Below, piece after piece: positions 11,959-23,530 of a stretch of 64,000 nucleotides of DNA. A program made the translations under genes and the position numbers. This DNA comes from Coptis chinensis (taxonomy: Eukaryota; Streptophyta; Magnoliopsida; Ranunculales; Ranunculaceae), in contig CM027379.1 in assembly GCA_015680905.1 (NCBI GenBank), forward strand, positions 96,709,001-96,773,000, in the 5' to 3' direction. Positions within the stretch are counted from its first letter, which is position 1. Each line of letters opens with the position of its first letter. Below the pieces are notes generated by a model. That model had not been told where the DNA came from. It was given only the letters and a program-made list of their open reading frames with translations, and made no database searches.

Positions 11959-12829
11959 AACATAGAGTATTCTCTACACTTTTGTGCATAGAAAATAGTC
12001 CCACATTGGTTATCCACCACTAGCAAGTTAAGTATATGAGGACTTCCTCTACCATAAGGGCCCTTAGGGTACAAAGGCTTATGTGTTAGGAGGGATGACT
12101 CACACAATGTTAGGAGGGAGGACTCACACTCTAAAGCACGGACGCACCTCTTAATAGGCTGTGTCCGCGTCGGCGGCATGGACGCGCGTCGGTCGCGGTC
12201 AATATGGTCAAGACGCAGTCAACTAAACCGGACGCTGGTCAAGACACAATCTGGATGCGGATTTTGACCTAAAAAAATAAAAAATAAATCAAAATAATAT
12301 TAAAAAACTCAATTTTTTCATTTTTTTTGTTTTGTTAAAACTTATGACATGTTTTTAAAGTTTGATTAGAAAATATTAACTTAATTTTGTGGCTATTTAT
12401 CTTTAATAGTTTTGAATTTATGAATATTGATACATTTAATTTAGTTTTTAATGTTTAATTTATATAAAATAAAATTATAAATATTAATTAATTTCCGCGA
12501 CTTTTGCCGCGTCCGCGTCCTACTTTTTTGAGATATAACCGATTCACCGCGTCAGTGTCTACATCCATGTCCGTGCAACATAGGACTCACACAAAGCAAC
12601 ACCTGCACCAATCCAAGTCAGGTCGGGGCTTGGGCTTTCTGTGTGTGTCTCGCTAGTAGGTAGTGGCTTGGCCAATTGCCTAAACCTCTTCTTTATCTGT
12701 TTGCCGTTCTAGAGAGTAGAACAGCCTTTTCGAGTGCAAGTCAGTCTTATCTTTCTGCACTACTGGGCTCTGGGTGTTCCCTGTTACTGCCGTCCTAGTC
12801 TCTTTATTGTTTTTTACTCCAACAAATTT
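11959..12829 (+). mobile_element. Solo-LTR-like insertion in the F-box coding region
   Basis: It separates VCAKWRRI from ISQPDF, which are contiguous in F-box proteins. It contains AGTCCCACATTGGTT and downstream TCTCGCTAGTAGG and CTCTTTATTG segments typical of plant LTRs, and ends near CTCCAACA. No clean TSD was found and the left end is uncertain. Without the TIR element inside it, it is about 410 bases. Its first three quarters recur at 43790-44502. Confidence 0.5.
12130..12582 (+). mobile_element. Small non-autonomous TIR DNA transposon with 10-bp TSD
   Basis: The ends TCTAAAGCACGGACGC and (complement) TATGTTGCACGGACAT form imperfect inverted repeats. GGACTCACAC flanks both sides (12120-12129, 12583-12592). 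GC-rich subterminal parts with CGCG motifs surround an AT-rich core. A 10-bp TSD suggests a Mutator-like origin; similar ends also occur in hAT-like MITEs, so the superfamily is open. The duplicate at 43960-44415 has the same flanks. Confidence 0.65.
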
Positions 12830-13879
12830 ATCTCCCAGCCCGATTTCGTGAATGCCCACTTTATCCGTTCTAAACAACAACAATCTGAACTAGAAAAGAT
12901 CCTCATCACAACTAATACAAAACTCAAAAACAGCTCGAGTAAGTACGAGTATCGTCACTTCTCCATTAACCACAAACAAACAAACTTGACACGGAGGAAA
13001 TTGCAATTGCCTTCTCAATTAGATGAAAACGTTTTGTCTATGCATGCATCTTTCGAGGTTTTACTCTTCTTTCAAGAAATATACTATCCTCAACGACTTT
13101 ACCTCTCCAACCCACTTACAGGCCAGTTTGAGGGTCTTCCTCCTAACACAAGCGCTGGTCATTGGGCGTTGGTTTGTGATGATAGTATTGGTAGATACAA
13201 GGTATTTGGAGTCACACTTCAGTTCACTTATTGTGTGATTACTCTTGGAGAAGATACTCCTAAGTTTGGGGATTGGCATTGTTTATGTCGCCAAAAGGTA
13301 CTGAATATTGACGTGCTTTCACAACCCGTTCTGATTAATTAATAAGGAACTGCATTGGTTGACAACAGATGAAGATGGGGACGGCCATAATATTCACCAA
13401 TGCTACTGCATATGGTCAATTGATGTCGAGAAGTTGTGTTCCAGGAGGACAAAATTTCCACGACATCTGTTGATGTCATCACCACTCGACGTCTTTGAAG
13501 TTTCAGAATGCATGGAGCACCACCTCTTATCAGAAGTCAGCGGATCACTGTGCCTCACGTTTGTTTCTGATCATCAATTGCAGATGTTCGTTTTGAAGGA
13601 CCTCACTAAATCCGATTGGACAAGATCTCATATCATTCCTCTTCATTCCCTGCCAGACCTACCCCTTTCGGGGGCACTTGCTTCGTTTCAATGACAGGCA
13701 TAAATACCAGTAACTTATTAGACCTCGTCAAAATTCTCATACATTACGATGACGCTTTGTACTTTTATGACGTTAAGAGCCAGGAGAAGAGGCGAATTGG
13801 GTCTCTTAAAAAGGAGCAGAAGCCGTGTAGACAATATTGTTTCCATTCCAACAGCCTTGTTAGTTGGTGTTGAGAGGAA

Positions 13880-14754
13880 TGTTGCTCTGATTCCTATGTT
13901 CTGCTTCCTCTTAGATAACCTGTAAATCTACTTGATTTCAAGTCACTTATATTTAGTTTATTTCCTTACGAAACTACTAACCACTGTAGTTTCAGATACA
14001 TGTATTCTGGCAGTCTCTTGTATGTGTGTTGTTCTCGAAATTGTAAATGTGGAATTCTGTTAATATCTTTACAACTTCTTCATACATACTGATTTTTCTC
14101 ATGACAAGGGAATATTTTTCTGAAGTGTTGCCCAGATCAGACACCACTCATCTCTAGGCGATGTGCGTGTTCCATGTCTTACACCTATGCAGCTAACATA
14201 TATTTGTGGCTATGAACTTGATGTAAAATAATGGAGGGAGCTGTACCAACAAGACTATTAGTTGGAGAGTGTGTAACTTAAAATCTTACAGGGGACAAAG
14301 TTAGCTGGGAATGGACGAGCAGAATCTACTAAATCTACCAAGATCAGTTGTGCAGTTTCTACTCTGAGGTTTACTTGGCACTTTGGCAGTAGCCAATGCA
14401 ACCTGCTACAATTCACAAACTGCCTTGCTTAAACAATAGTAGATTTGAAATAAGAAGTCTATTTGCCTATATGAGCCTTTGAGTGCAAGACCTTATCTTA
14501 ACTCGCGAACTCGCAAAACAGTAGACTTACCTTGGCATTTTTTCTTTAAATCCATTTAAAGAATACTAAACTGGCTATTTGATTTTAAAGCGCAGTAGAG
14601 GAATGGGAAAGCCTTAGATCTTAGCAAACACTTTCACCTTCATCCGTCTATTGGATTGATCGACTTGGCTTGGTTTTCTTCCTTTGTTTATAGGCTTCGG
14701 TAGTATTGACTGTGGGTATTGGCGGCAATGCGAAGGAGAAGACAATGTATATCC
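13880..14754. other. Intergenic DNA after the F-box pseudogene
   Basis: The first part could be the old 3' UTR of the F-box gene. Otherwise no gene, repeat or RNA was recognised. Confidence 0.5.
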
Positions 14755-14759
14755 TATAC

Positions 14760-15374
14760 TGTAGAGAAAACGATGTTTTTTTTTTTCTATCTGGTGTGAA
14801 GGGTGCGACTCGCGCTCAGTTTCTACTTGGGCAATGCGCGACCCGTGCTCATCAGGTTTTGACCTCCAGTGATTTAAAATTGATTTTGACCAGCATTCCA
14901 CTTTGGTTAGTCGGTTGCCGACCACCAGCTCATGAGTTATTTCAAAGATGAATTTGCCTTTTTAGGAAGTTTTAGAAAAATAGTATAAATATCACGTTTT
15001 TTTTCTGGTAGAAACCTAACTTTTCCAAAATCAAGAAAGAGAGATTATAAGAGAGCAATTCTTTGTGAGTTGAGTGTTCATTCTTTGTGAGTGGATTGAG
15101 AGACTTGTAATCTGTTACTCCGGACATCTAGTAAAGCTTGGAACTCCCAGTGTGGAAGTAGTCAAATTGCCGAACCATGATATATCTCGTCTTTTGGTTT
15201 GTTCTTCTTTTACATTAATTGTTTTACTTTATATGTTTGTCATTTGATATTGAGAAGTATTGGGATATTGCTTGGAGGGTGTTGAAGTTTTGTCTAGTCA
15301 AAAGGATTGATCCTTGTGTAGGATTAATCTATTGTAGTGGGTAACGTTATTTCCGCAATGTAATATTCACAACA
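14760..15374 (+). repeat. 5' LTR of the Copia element
   Basis: 615 bases ending in TATTCACAACA. A TATA-like stretch AGTATAAATA lies at about 14980-14989 and would be the element's own promoter. The following R/U5-like part (GAGAGCAATTCTTTGTGAG) is strongly conserved among the three copies in the window. Confidence 0.85.
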
Positions 15375-15539
15375 ATTGGTATTGGAGCGTAGGTTTACGA
15401 CCTAGGATTTTGAGTTTAGTGCTCGAAATTTATGTAGTTCAAGCTACTGAGCTTGAGTTGTCTAATGCAGTAGATGACTAGCTAGTTAGATCATGATGAG
15501 GTACCAAATCATGCAACCAAGAACAGAAGAAGAAGAGCA

Positions 15540-17253
15540 AGAGCATCCGCGAACTTGTAGTGGTCGACCCAGGCCAAAGAGACAAGTTAAAGAAGTGCAC
15601 AAGTATGGACGAAAAGCGGACATATATATGTGGGAGGTGAAACACTATGGTCGTGGATTTAGTGGCATATGACCGAATATCGAAGATGATGAGCGGATAG
15701 CTTCAAGGAAGTCGCCGAGATGCTCATTACGAGAGATTGGTGGTAGCTATGCAAGCAGAAGGAATCTCTTGATAAAAATCACACATGGGACCTAGTTTTA
15801 TTGCCAAAGGGCAAAAGGACTATCGGCAGTAAATGGGTGTTCAGAAAGAAAGAAGTCCTTCCTGAGTCCGACAGTACTAGGTACAAGGCAAGAGTTGTAG
15901 CAAAAGGTTTTCACAGAAGGAAGGCATCGACTACAATGAGGTATTTTCCCCAGTGGTCAAATATACGTCCATTCGTGTGCTATTGAGTTTAGTTGCTCAC
16001 TTCGACTTGGAGTTAGAGCAACTTGATGTGAAAACTGCTTTCTTGCATGAAGACTTGGAGGAAGAGATCTATATGAGACAACCTAAAGGGTTTGTCGTTG
16101 CTGAGAAAGAAGATCATGTATGCAAATTGAATCGGTCACTGTACGAGTTAAAGCAATCGCCCAGGCAATGGTACAAGCGCTTTGACACGTTCATGATGCA
16201 AGATGAGTACACCCGAAGTAAGTATGATTATTGTGTTTATTTTCATAGTTTCGGGTGGTAATGACTTCATCTATCTCCCCGCTTTTATGTGGATGACATG
16301 CTTATTGCTTCCAAAAGCATGGTGGAGATAGACAAGTTAAAATCTCAACTTAGCTCGAAGTTTGAGATGAAAGACTTAGGTGGAGCCAAGAAGATCGGGC
16401 ATGGAGATTGAGTTGCAGAGACAAAGTAATCGATGGATAGTTGTATCTCAGAAGAAATACCTTCAGAAAGTCCTTTTGCATTTTGGTATGGAGAATGCAA
16501 AGTCGGTTTCTATGCCTTTGGCTGGGCATTTTAGGCTTTCAGCTAAGTTCTCTCCTAGTTCGGTAGAGGAACAAAAGCATATGGCACATGTTCCTTATGC
16601 TAATGCAGTGGGCAGTTTGATGTATGCTATGGTGTGCACACACCCAGACATTTCACAGGCCGTTAGTGTTGTAAGCAGGTATATGGCTAATCCTGGGAAG
16701 CAGCATTGGGAGGTAGTGAAATGGGTATTAAGGTACTTGACGGGTACCTTGGATGTGGGATTAGTTTATGGTGGAGGCACTTGTTATGTCAGTGGATATG
16801 TGGATTCAGATTATGCAGGTGATCTAGATAGACGACGATCGACTACTGATTATGTATTTATGATGCATGGTGTACCGGTTAGTTGGAGGTCTATGCTACA
16901 GCTACGCTTTCTATCTAGGTAATCTTGAGACATTGAGTATATGGCGATTAAAAGGATTGAAAGAGGCATTATGGCTTCGAGGTCTTCTGGATAATATGGG
17001 TATTGAGCAGAACAGTGTTGTTTTGCATTGTGATAGTCAGAGTGCTTTTCATTTGGCGAAAAATCAGGTTCATCATGCTCAGACCAAGCATATTGATGTC
17101 CGTTATCACTTTATACGGGATGTCATTGAGGATGATGATGTTGCACTTGAGAAAGTGGACACCCATGACAATCCTGCTGATATGCTGATTAAGGTTGTCA
17201 CTAGAGTTAAGTTCCAACACTGTTTGGACTTGCTCCAAATCCTACATGTTTGA
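15540..17253 (+). pseudogene. Copia pol pseudogene (reverse transcriptase and RNase H)
   Basis: After an acidic, lysine-rich remnant, the RT domain starts with GSKWVFRKK (about 15827), then QLDVKTAFLHEDLEEEIYM, QPKGFV, SLYELKQSPRQWYKRFD, the catalytic YVDD at 16286-16297, FEMKDLGGAKK, YANAVGSLMYAM and HWEVVKWVLRYLTGT. RNase H follows with YVDSDYAGDLDRRRST, then, after a deletion and frame change near 16910, EALWLRGLL, HCDSQSAFHLAKN, TKHIDVRYHFIRD and a normal C-terminus at about 17250. At least four frame breaks (near 15945, 16260, 16395, 16910) show it is dead. It would have copied element RNA into DNA. Confidence 0.9.
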
Positions 17254-17364
17254 TAGAGCCCTTTGTGGGCATGGCCCTTAGGGGCGGATGGACTACGAGT
17301 TTCTAGATGGATGTGATCTTGCTGGATGTGTTCGGCTCGGTTAAAACCTCACCGAGGTAGAGAA

Positions 17365-17925
17365 TTGTAGAGAAAATGATGTTTTTTTCTATCTGGTGTG
17401 AAGGGCGCGACCCGCGCTCAGTTTCCACTTGGGCAAGACACGACATGTGCTCCACTTTGCCTAGTCGAGGGCGTGACCCGCGCTCATGAGTTATTTCAGC
17501 ACGAATTTGCCCTTTTTCGGAAGTTTTCTGAAATAGTATAAATATAGGTTTTTTCTGTAGAAACATAACTTTTCCAAAACCAAGAAAGAGAGAGATTATA
17601 AGAGAGCAATTCTTTGTGAGTTGAATGTTCATTCTTTGTGAGTGGATTGAGAGACTTGTAATCTGTTACTCCAGACATCTAGTAAAGTTTGAAATTTGCA
17701 GTGTGGAAGTAGGCAAATTGCCGAACCACGATATATCTCGTCTTGTAATTTGTTCTTCTTTTACATTAATTGTTTTACTTTATATACTTGTTATTTAATA
17801 TTGAGAAGTGTTGTGATATTGTTTAGAGAGTGTTGAAGTTTTGTTTAATAAGAAGGATTGATCTTTGTGTAGAATTGATCTATTGTAGTGGGTAACGTTG
17901 TTTCCGCAGTGTAATATTCACAACA
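17365..17925 (+). repeat. 3' LTR of the Copia element
   Basis: 561 bases, collinear with the 5' LTR, with many point differences; the element is therefore old. No strong polypurine tract is visible just upstream. Confidence 0.85.
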
Positions 17926-17930
17926 TATAC

Positions 17931-19481
17931 TTATAAACACAGAGGGAGGAGGTGACAGTGAATATCCTAGACCTAAAAAGACAGATGCATTTTGGAAGTG
18001 AATTCCAACGTACCTTGCTATACGACCTGTTGCTAAAGAAACCTGTCTAAACTTATTCCTTATACTCGCAGTCACCGGACTTCCTTTCCTTTTACTCACA
18101 CTTGCTCCTGGACCATGCCGCACCATTGGCATGATCAATCGACCATATTCCACTATGCAACTTTATTAGACTTACTTTCATCTGGTGAGTTTTTGGTTGC
18201 CAGGTCTTTAAATAAATAATAATCAAAACCATTTGCTTCACCTGAGATTGAATTCAAACGACTACCAGAGGAGCATGCTTTGTTGGATTAGAGAAACTTT
18301 GGCATAAGATCGAGCGCATTCCTTGGTGGCAACTATTGGTATATGTATATGTTTTCTTTTATGTAATCAATATATGCAATCAATATGACTGGGTTGCCGG
18401 CAGTTGCAGCAATATAATCTTCCATTTGAGTGAATTAGCCAAATTATATTGAAGACATGGTTGTTTTGTGCACGCAGAATTTTGCTGCATGTCCTCTAAT
18501 TTTGTTATTTTGCTAGTTTTGTCACTTCTCTTCTGCCAGTTGTGCGGAGAGGCCGCCTCTCTTACTGGCACCTTAAGCGAGCCTTAGCTTTTGATGGTTG
18601 ACCTCGTGCCCCTCTCCAACATCTTGTCGCCATGAATGATTAATTCTGTGTGACAAGCCAGTTTCTTCATGTGTCCTGATCATCGTAATGTTTGGACCAA
18701 AGCCCGCACTCCTTCGTAGTTCTAGTGCGGGCATGAGACAAAACTATACAAGCAAGTGCTTTGGGCCCCTATTATTTGGGGCCACCACTAGAATCCACAC
18801 TCCACAAAACGGTTATATCAATACACCTTGCAATATGATTACCAAAAAAAAAATACACCTTGCAATATACACTTTTTATTGAAGCTTATAGCTAATGAAA
18901 GTACTAAATCAACTTCTTATTTCACATATTACCACGTCAAAATATGCATAAAATTTTATTTAATTTGTTACATAAAACAGAAAGGAATTCAACTAAAAAA
19001 ATGAGATAACAAATAAAAACGTAAGGCAAAAAAAATGCGGTTTTTGTTTTTGACACGTGAATGAACACATATAGAACCACATTTTAAGAGTTGGCTTCCA
19101 CCAGAAACTCAAGCCGGCACTGGGTACTTCTAATTAGTTCTACCAAAGGTTTGTTATTTTAACTCATTGTAACTATCCTGTGATAATAAGATTTTGTAGA
19201 ACAACAGTAATGCAACGAAGTTGCTTAGTACTCTAGTTATATTAGAAATTGATTCGCAAGTCAGAGTGCAGAGCGCGCCCGAGCCTCAAGTCCAGTTTGC
19301 TAAACTCGCATCGCTTGTGTTTGTACAGATTTTAGATCTTTATTATTTTAATTTCTATTTTAGAAACTTGTAATCTCTATATAAACCATTGTAATATCTA
19401 TAGAAATTAATCAAGTAAATATTCTCTCAAATCAATTTCTCTCTCTCTCTCATTTATCAAGTTAACAAATATATAATTAAT
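17931..19481. other. Intergenic DNA with an LTR-like tail
   Basis: No gene recognised. A perfect hairpin at 18702-18732 is listed separately. The part 19250-19460 resembles the promoter and leader end of an LTR (CTATATAAACC at about 19377, then AATTAATCAAGTAAATATTC and a CT run), but without a partner LTR or TSD this is only a suggestion. Confidence 0.4.
18702..18732. repeat. Perfect GC-rich hairpin
   Basis: GCCCGCACT and its exact complement AGTGCGGGC form a 9-bp stem around a 13-base loop. It stands out in AT-rich surroundings. No tRNA, snoRNA or terminator context was found. Confidence 0.7.
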
Positions 19482-19490
19482 TAAATATAT

Positions 19491-20547
19491 GGGGTATTTA
19501 GCTTTTGAACCACTTTTATAATGGATAATTTGCAGTTGGTCATCAATTGATTGTTTATTAGCCTTTGGGCTAAAATTGATGGTGATCCGTCCATATTTTC
19601 TAAATTGACATAATTACCCTTGCACGTGTATTATACGTGATTGAAATAAACGGTTAAGATCAATGTTCTGTTCAAATCAATGGCCACCGTAACTATTGAT
19701 CCCGACCATTTATTCGTAACAGGTGCGTAATCTCTCCTAATAAAAAATCCTAACGCTCTACTCAAAAACACAACCACTAATCATCATCGGTGTTCGACTG
19801 CAAAGCGTATCTCCATCTTTCTTCCTTCTAATGGACTCCTCCCCATTCGACTATGTGGACATGTGGTGACCTTGCCCCCAGCTTTGGATGACAGTGGCAG
19901 AGAAGATGAAATAACCCTGTCCTCACTTTGAAAGGTGTTGTGCTATTGGGTTTAGTTTAGTGATTGAATGATAAAATTTGAAAGGTGGTTTGAAGGATTT
20001 ATGGTTGCTGTCGGATTTATGGGTTGTTTGAATGAGTACGTTGGAATGGGTTGTTAAATGGTGCGAATTGAATTGAGTTTGGAGATGGGATATTTGGTTT
20101 GATAATTGGGGTTACTTGATTAATTAATGTTGTTGGGTTTTGAGTGGAGAGCAAAACCTAATGGTTTTGTTGGGATAATGGTGGTCGATTCGTAGTGGCT
20201 GATGGTGGAGACAGAAACACTAGCTGGCGGAGAAGATGACCGAGAGCACGATCCAGTGCTCCCGGCTTTGTTTAGTTACAAAGATCTATGGAAGTTTAAT
20301 TTAGACAGTTGGATTTGATCTAAGATTTGATCATTATTTGCTCACTTTAAAAACTCACGTGATAGACACTGTATAAGGGTGTTTTAGTCATTATACAAAA
20401 ACTCTTTTTGAGACCAACAATTAAATCACAGTAAACACAAAGTCAACGCAGTCAACCATCAATTTTTGCCCAAAGGCTAATAAACGATTAATTGGTGAAC
20501 AACTGCAAATTATCTATTATAAAAGTGGCCAAAAAGCTAAATACCCC
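19491..20547. mobile_element. MULE-like element with ~95-bp TIRs and 9-bp TSD
   Basis: The left end GGGGTATTTAGCTTTTGAAC and the reverse complement of the right end are about 85-90 percent alike by eye over about 95 bases, up to CCTTTGGGC(T/A)AAAATTGATGG. TAAATATAT is exact on both sides (19482-19490, 20548-20556). Long TIRs with a 9-bp TSD are the mark of Mutator-like elements. The 0.85-kb interior has no transposase and no gene that I recognise, so it is non-autonomous and might carry captured sequence. Confidence 0.88.
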
Positions 20548-20556
20548 TAAATATAT

Positions 20557-21770
20557 CCTGGATATGTTTGGTAGACTTTCTAAGCCCGGCAATCCAGTTA
20601 GTTTATTTGCAACCCTAAATTGTGTGGGTTCCCTCCCCCCTCCCTTCCTTCAAAACTCAGGAGGATTAGTTTTTGCTGTTGTTGTCTCATTTTTCCTGTG
20701 AACGGGTCTTTCTTGTTCTCAGTTTTTACTCCACCAGCTGATACAAGCTAACAAGCCTACAATGTAAATAGCAAATATTCTTATAAGGTAGTGCCTTCCT
20801 GCTTGCAACTAGTGGATTGCTCTTAAAAGTAAGAAGCCAACTTCAACATGCCCATGCCCATGCCCTATCCAGCTATATATGAGGGCAAATTCTAAAATAG
20901 CTATGCTTGAAGTTCAAGGTAGATCCCACGTACACTTCCATATTGAGCTGTTTGGTAAAGAGAGCAGTCAGAGCACGTAATATAAATTTTGATATTCGAA
21001 TATAATTCACCGCCTAGTTGTTTTTCCATATTTAATTCCCTTTAATTATATCTCCATTATTGAGCAGGCAACGAAAGTTGTTAAGTAGAAGTAAAATAAT
21101 TGAAGTGCAGAATATTATAGTGGATGCGACAATTAAAAAGTGCTTATTAGGTGATACTTGTGATATTTAATTGAGTCCAACTTCAGGAAATCTTAGGTTA
21201 TAAGAAAGTGAAGATTGTGACTTGTTCCTCTTTGTACTCTGAAGACGTGGGCTTCTACTAAAAAGTCTTTTACATTCAACTGAAAGGCGGTTGAAAATTG
21301 AGTGGGGAATTTGTGTTCCGACTTAAAACGGTACACCAATGGAACACAATTTTGTTTTGGTTAAAAACGAAATTATATTCACCAATCACCAATAGCTTGT
21401 ATTTTGTTTCCCCATAAGATTATCAGAATCAATTGGAAGAGAAAATGGTAAAATGGTATCCACTTGAGGCTTTGCAAATTGCAATCATAACTTACGTACG
21501 CCATTACACGAAATTGTCAAAAGTAATTATTTTGAAATACCTACAAGTTTTGTTTTTGTTCGTTCTCCCCGTGTTCATTATCGTAAGCTGACAAAGGAAA
21601 AATAAAATAAAAGAAACAGCAAGAATGTCACGTTTTACAACCATGTTGGGACTCTGAGTTGATGAACACGGATGAGGGAGGGAATGTATGTACCTGAACG
21701 CAATTAATGCATTGAAGCAAACATATGACTGACTGATTAATTCTGTACGACAAGGAATTAAGAAAGAGTT
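20557..21770. other. Intergenic, no feature recognised
   Basis: AT-rich DNA with one polypyrimidine run at about 20628-20655. No reading frame, RNA gene or repeat that I can support. Confidence 0.5.
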
Positions 21771-21776
21771 CGTCTA

Positions 21777-21950
21777 CCACGAGGATATCTTTATAGGGAC
21801 GCCAACCGAGACCGTTGGATCCGAAATCTAACAGTCTGAAAATCAAAAACAAATTCATATTCTCTCTCTTCCTTTTTGTTTTTGATTTTCAGACCGTTAC
21901 GGATCCAACAGTCTCAAAACACTCATCCCTATAGGGATATCCTCGTGGTA
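21777..21950. mobile_element. Foldback MITE-like inverted repeat
   Basis: The arms start CCACGAGGATATC and share TTGGATCCG and GTCTGAAAATCAAAAACAAA. They fold back on each other around a CT-rich loop at about 21860-21875. The symmetry extends to CTACCACG / CGTGGTAG. No convincing TSD was found. Confidence 0.7.
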
Positions 21951-22272
21951 GCCCCTAGATCATTAAGAAAGCTCTCACCATTTCATGTCCAGGCCCTAGG
22001 CTCGTTGATGAACACGGATTGTTACTAGCTGTAAGATGGGCGTACAAAATTACCAGGCCGAAGCAAAATGTTCAAATAATGCACCATATGATGTGTGGAA
22101 CTCTTGCTTGGGAATTGTATTAGTTTGTAACTAACTTTGTAATAACAATCAGCACGTGGGCTAGTAGTACTACACTGAAAGGAATAATATTCACATATAT
22201 GATTTCAGCTCAACTCGTTCTAACTTTTAAGCACACTAAAGCTCGGTAGTCCTACAATATACAAGACTCTAA

Positions 22273-22735
22273 GAGCATTCCCAATGCAAACCATTTTTAT
22301 TCACCTCTCCGTCAATTCTATTTCTCCTCTTTTCCACCATTTTGGTGAAAAGCAAGGTGAGGCTGCCCAATGCAAAGATGACTATTATTTTCGGACGGAA
22401 TGTTTGATTCCATCTGAATGTAAAAATCGAAAAAACGCATCATACGGAATGAAACATCCTGTCTGAAATTTTTAAAAAAAAACCGAAAAAAAAAGTCGAA
22501 AAAACACGCGAGAAATATTCAGTCTAAAAAAGAAATCGAAAAATTTTTAAAAAACACACGAGACAGAATAAAAACATCCCGTCCGAAGTTCCTAACTCAA
22601 CTACTATCTCAGTTAAGTTGAAGGTTTCACTCTCGTTTTGATTTGGAAAAATAGTCACTTTGATATTCACCTTTGCATTAGGCAAATGTTTTTGACCATT
22701 TGGATGTGAATATTGTCGCATCCCCTTGATAAGTT
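22273..22735. mobile_element. Harbinger/Tourist-like MITE, right end lost
   Basis: It starts with TAA then GAGCATTCCCAATGC, like the other family members here, and has the internal CGGACGGAATG and CATCCCGTCCGAA motifs. Its right part aligns with 46570-46650, but the terminal GGGAATGCTC is missing. Confidence 0.65.
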
Positions 22736-22812
22736 GATTCATCTGCTATAAGAGGATTGATGGAAGACCGAACCAAAACAATATGAGTTGGGCCTTGGGC
22801 CTAAATAATATT

Positions 22813-23097
22813 GGGTTTTTTAGACTTTGGTCCTACGCATAGTTGGTTTATTAGACTTTGGTCCAAAAAAACTTGAATATTAGACTTTAGTCCTAGTTTT
22901 GTTTGTTTATCGTTAGTCAACTCAGTTGACTAACAGTCAACGTGGTCAATCTGCCCAACAATCAAGCTTGAATATTAGATTGTTAGTCAACTGACTAACG
23001 GTGAACAAACAGAATTATGACTAAAGTCTAATATTCAAGTTTTTCTGGACCAAAATCTAATAAACCAACTATGCATAGGACCAAAGTCTAAAAACCC
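22813..23097. mobile_element. Foldback MITE with near-perfect 9-bp TSD
   Basis: Almost the whole element is an inverted repeat. The arms share TTTAGACTTTGGTCCTA, CATAGTTGGTTTATTAGA and ACTTGAATATTAGACTTTAG. The flanks AATAATATT (22804-22812) and AACAATATT (23098-23106) differ by one base, so a Mutator-like origin is likely. Confidence 0.75.
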
Positions 23098-23248
23098 AAC
23101 AATATTAGAGGAAACACAAATTTAGGTCCAAACATATAAATTGACCAATAATTTTTGTTTTAAGCATAGTTAACCATTAATTACGATTTTATGACAAAAA
23201 TGGGCTGACATCAGCAAGTTATTTTTTATTAATATCAATTATGACCTT

Positions 23249-23530
23249 TTTCTCCATCTAGAAAAAAAAAAACCTCAAACTAGAAACTTGTAAAATATTT
23301 TTGAGATCTAATTGTTTCCATCTTTGAGCTAGTTGATTTGTGCGTTGTGAATTTGTGATTAGTGATTTAAGATATGAGAAAACATTTATCTTCTTTTCCA
23401 TCTAGTAAAAAAAAACTCTAACTAGAAATTTGTAAATTTTTTTGAGATCTAATTGTTTCCATCTTTCAGTTAATTGATTTGTGTGTTGTGATTAGTGATG
23501 ATTTAATTAAGATATAAGAAAACATCTTAT
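23249..23530 (+). repeat. Tandem duplication of about 140 bp
   Basis: Two diverged copies (about 23249-23391 and 23392-23530) share CATCTAG-AAAAAAA, TTGAGATCTAATTGTTTCCA and GATTTGTG(C/T)GTTGTGA. Non-coding. Confidence 0.6.

Larger units (their letters stand above)
10184..12671 (+). repeat. Duplicated block Y, first copy
   Basis: Near-identical to 42042-44502. It begins within the AT-rich insertion, runs through the gag 5' part, the 5' LTR, the F-box fragment and most of the LTR-like insertion with its small TIR element. The duplication breakpoints do not coincide with any element end. Confidence 0.9.
7858..13876 (+). pseudogene. F-box / FBA-domain protein pseudogene, broken by nested insertions
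   Basis: Fragments of one gene can be followed across the insertions. The start codon lies at 7858-7860, is cut off by an LTR retrotransposon, and is repeated by the TSD at 11759-11761. Exon sequence runs on to about 11958 with the F-box core IPEEVLLKILSPL and VCAKWRR. After an LTR-like insertion it resumes at about 12829 with ISQPDFVNAHF, followed by an F-box-associated (FBA) region: LYLSNPLTGQFEGLPP, LHWLTTDEDGDG, YCIWSIDVE, LLMSSPLDVFEVSECME, YFYDVKSQEKRRIG. Besides the insertions, the frame shifts near 13335-13360 and near 13690, and a stop-free join is impossible. About 45 bases inside the F-box (near 11880-11925) also look foreign. Family members are SCF ubiquitin-ligase substrate adaptors. 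A partial duplicate lies at 43589-43799. Confidence 0.85.
14760..17925 (+). mobile_element. Truncated Ty1/Copia LTR retrotransposon
   Basis: The 5' LTR is 14760-15374 and the 3' LTR 17365-17925, both TG...CA. The TSD TATAC is exact (14755-14759 and 17926-17930). Directly after the 5' LTR is TGGTATTGGAGC (15377-15388), a variant of the initiator-methionine-tRNA primer site usual in Copia elements. Only about 2 kb lies between the LTRs and holds the C-terminal half of pol; gag, protease and integrase are deleted. The 5' LTR has about 50 extra bases relative to the 3' LTR. Confidence 0.9.
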
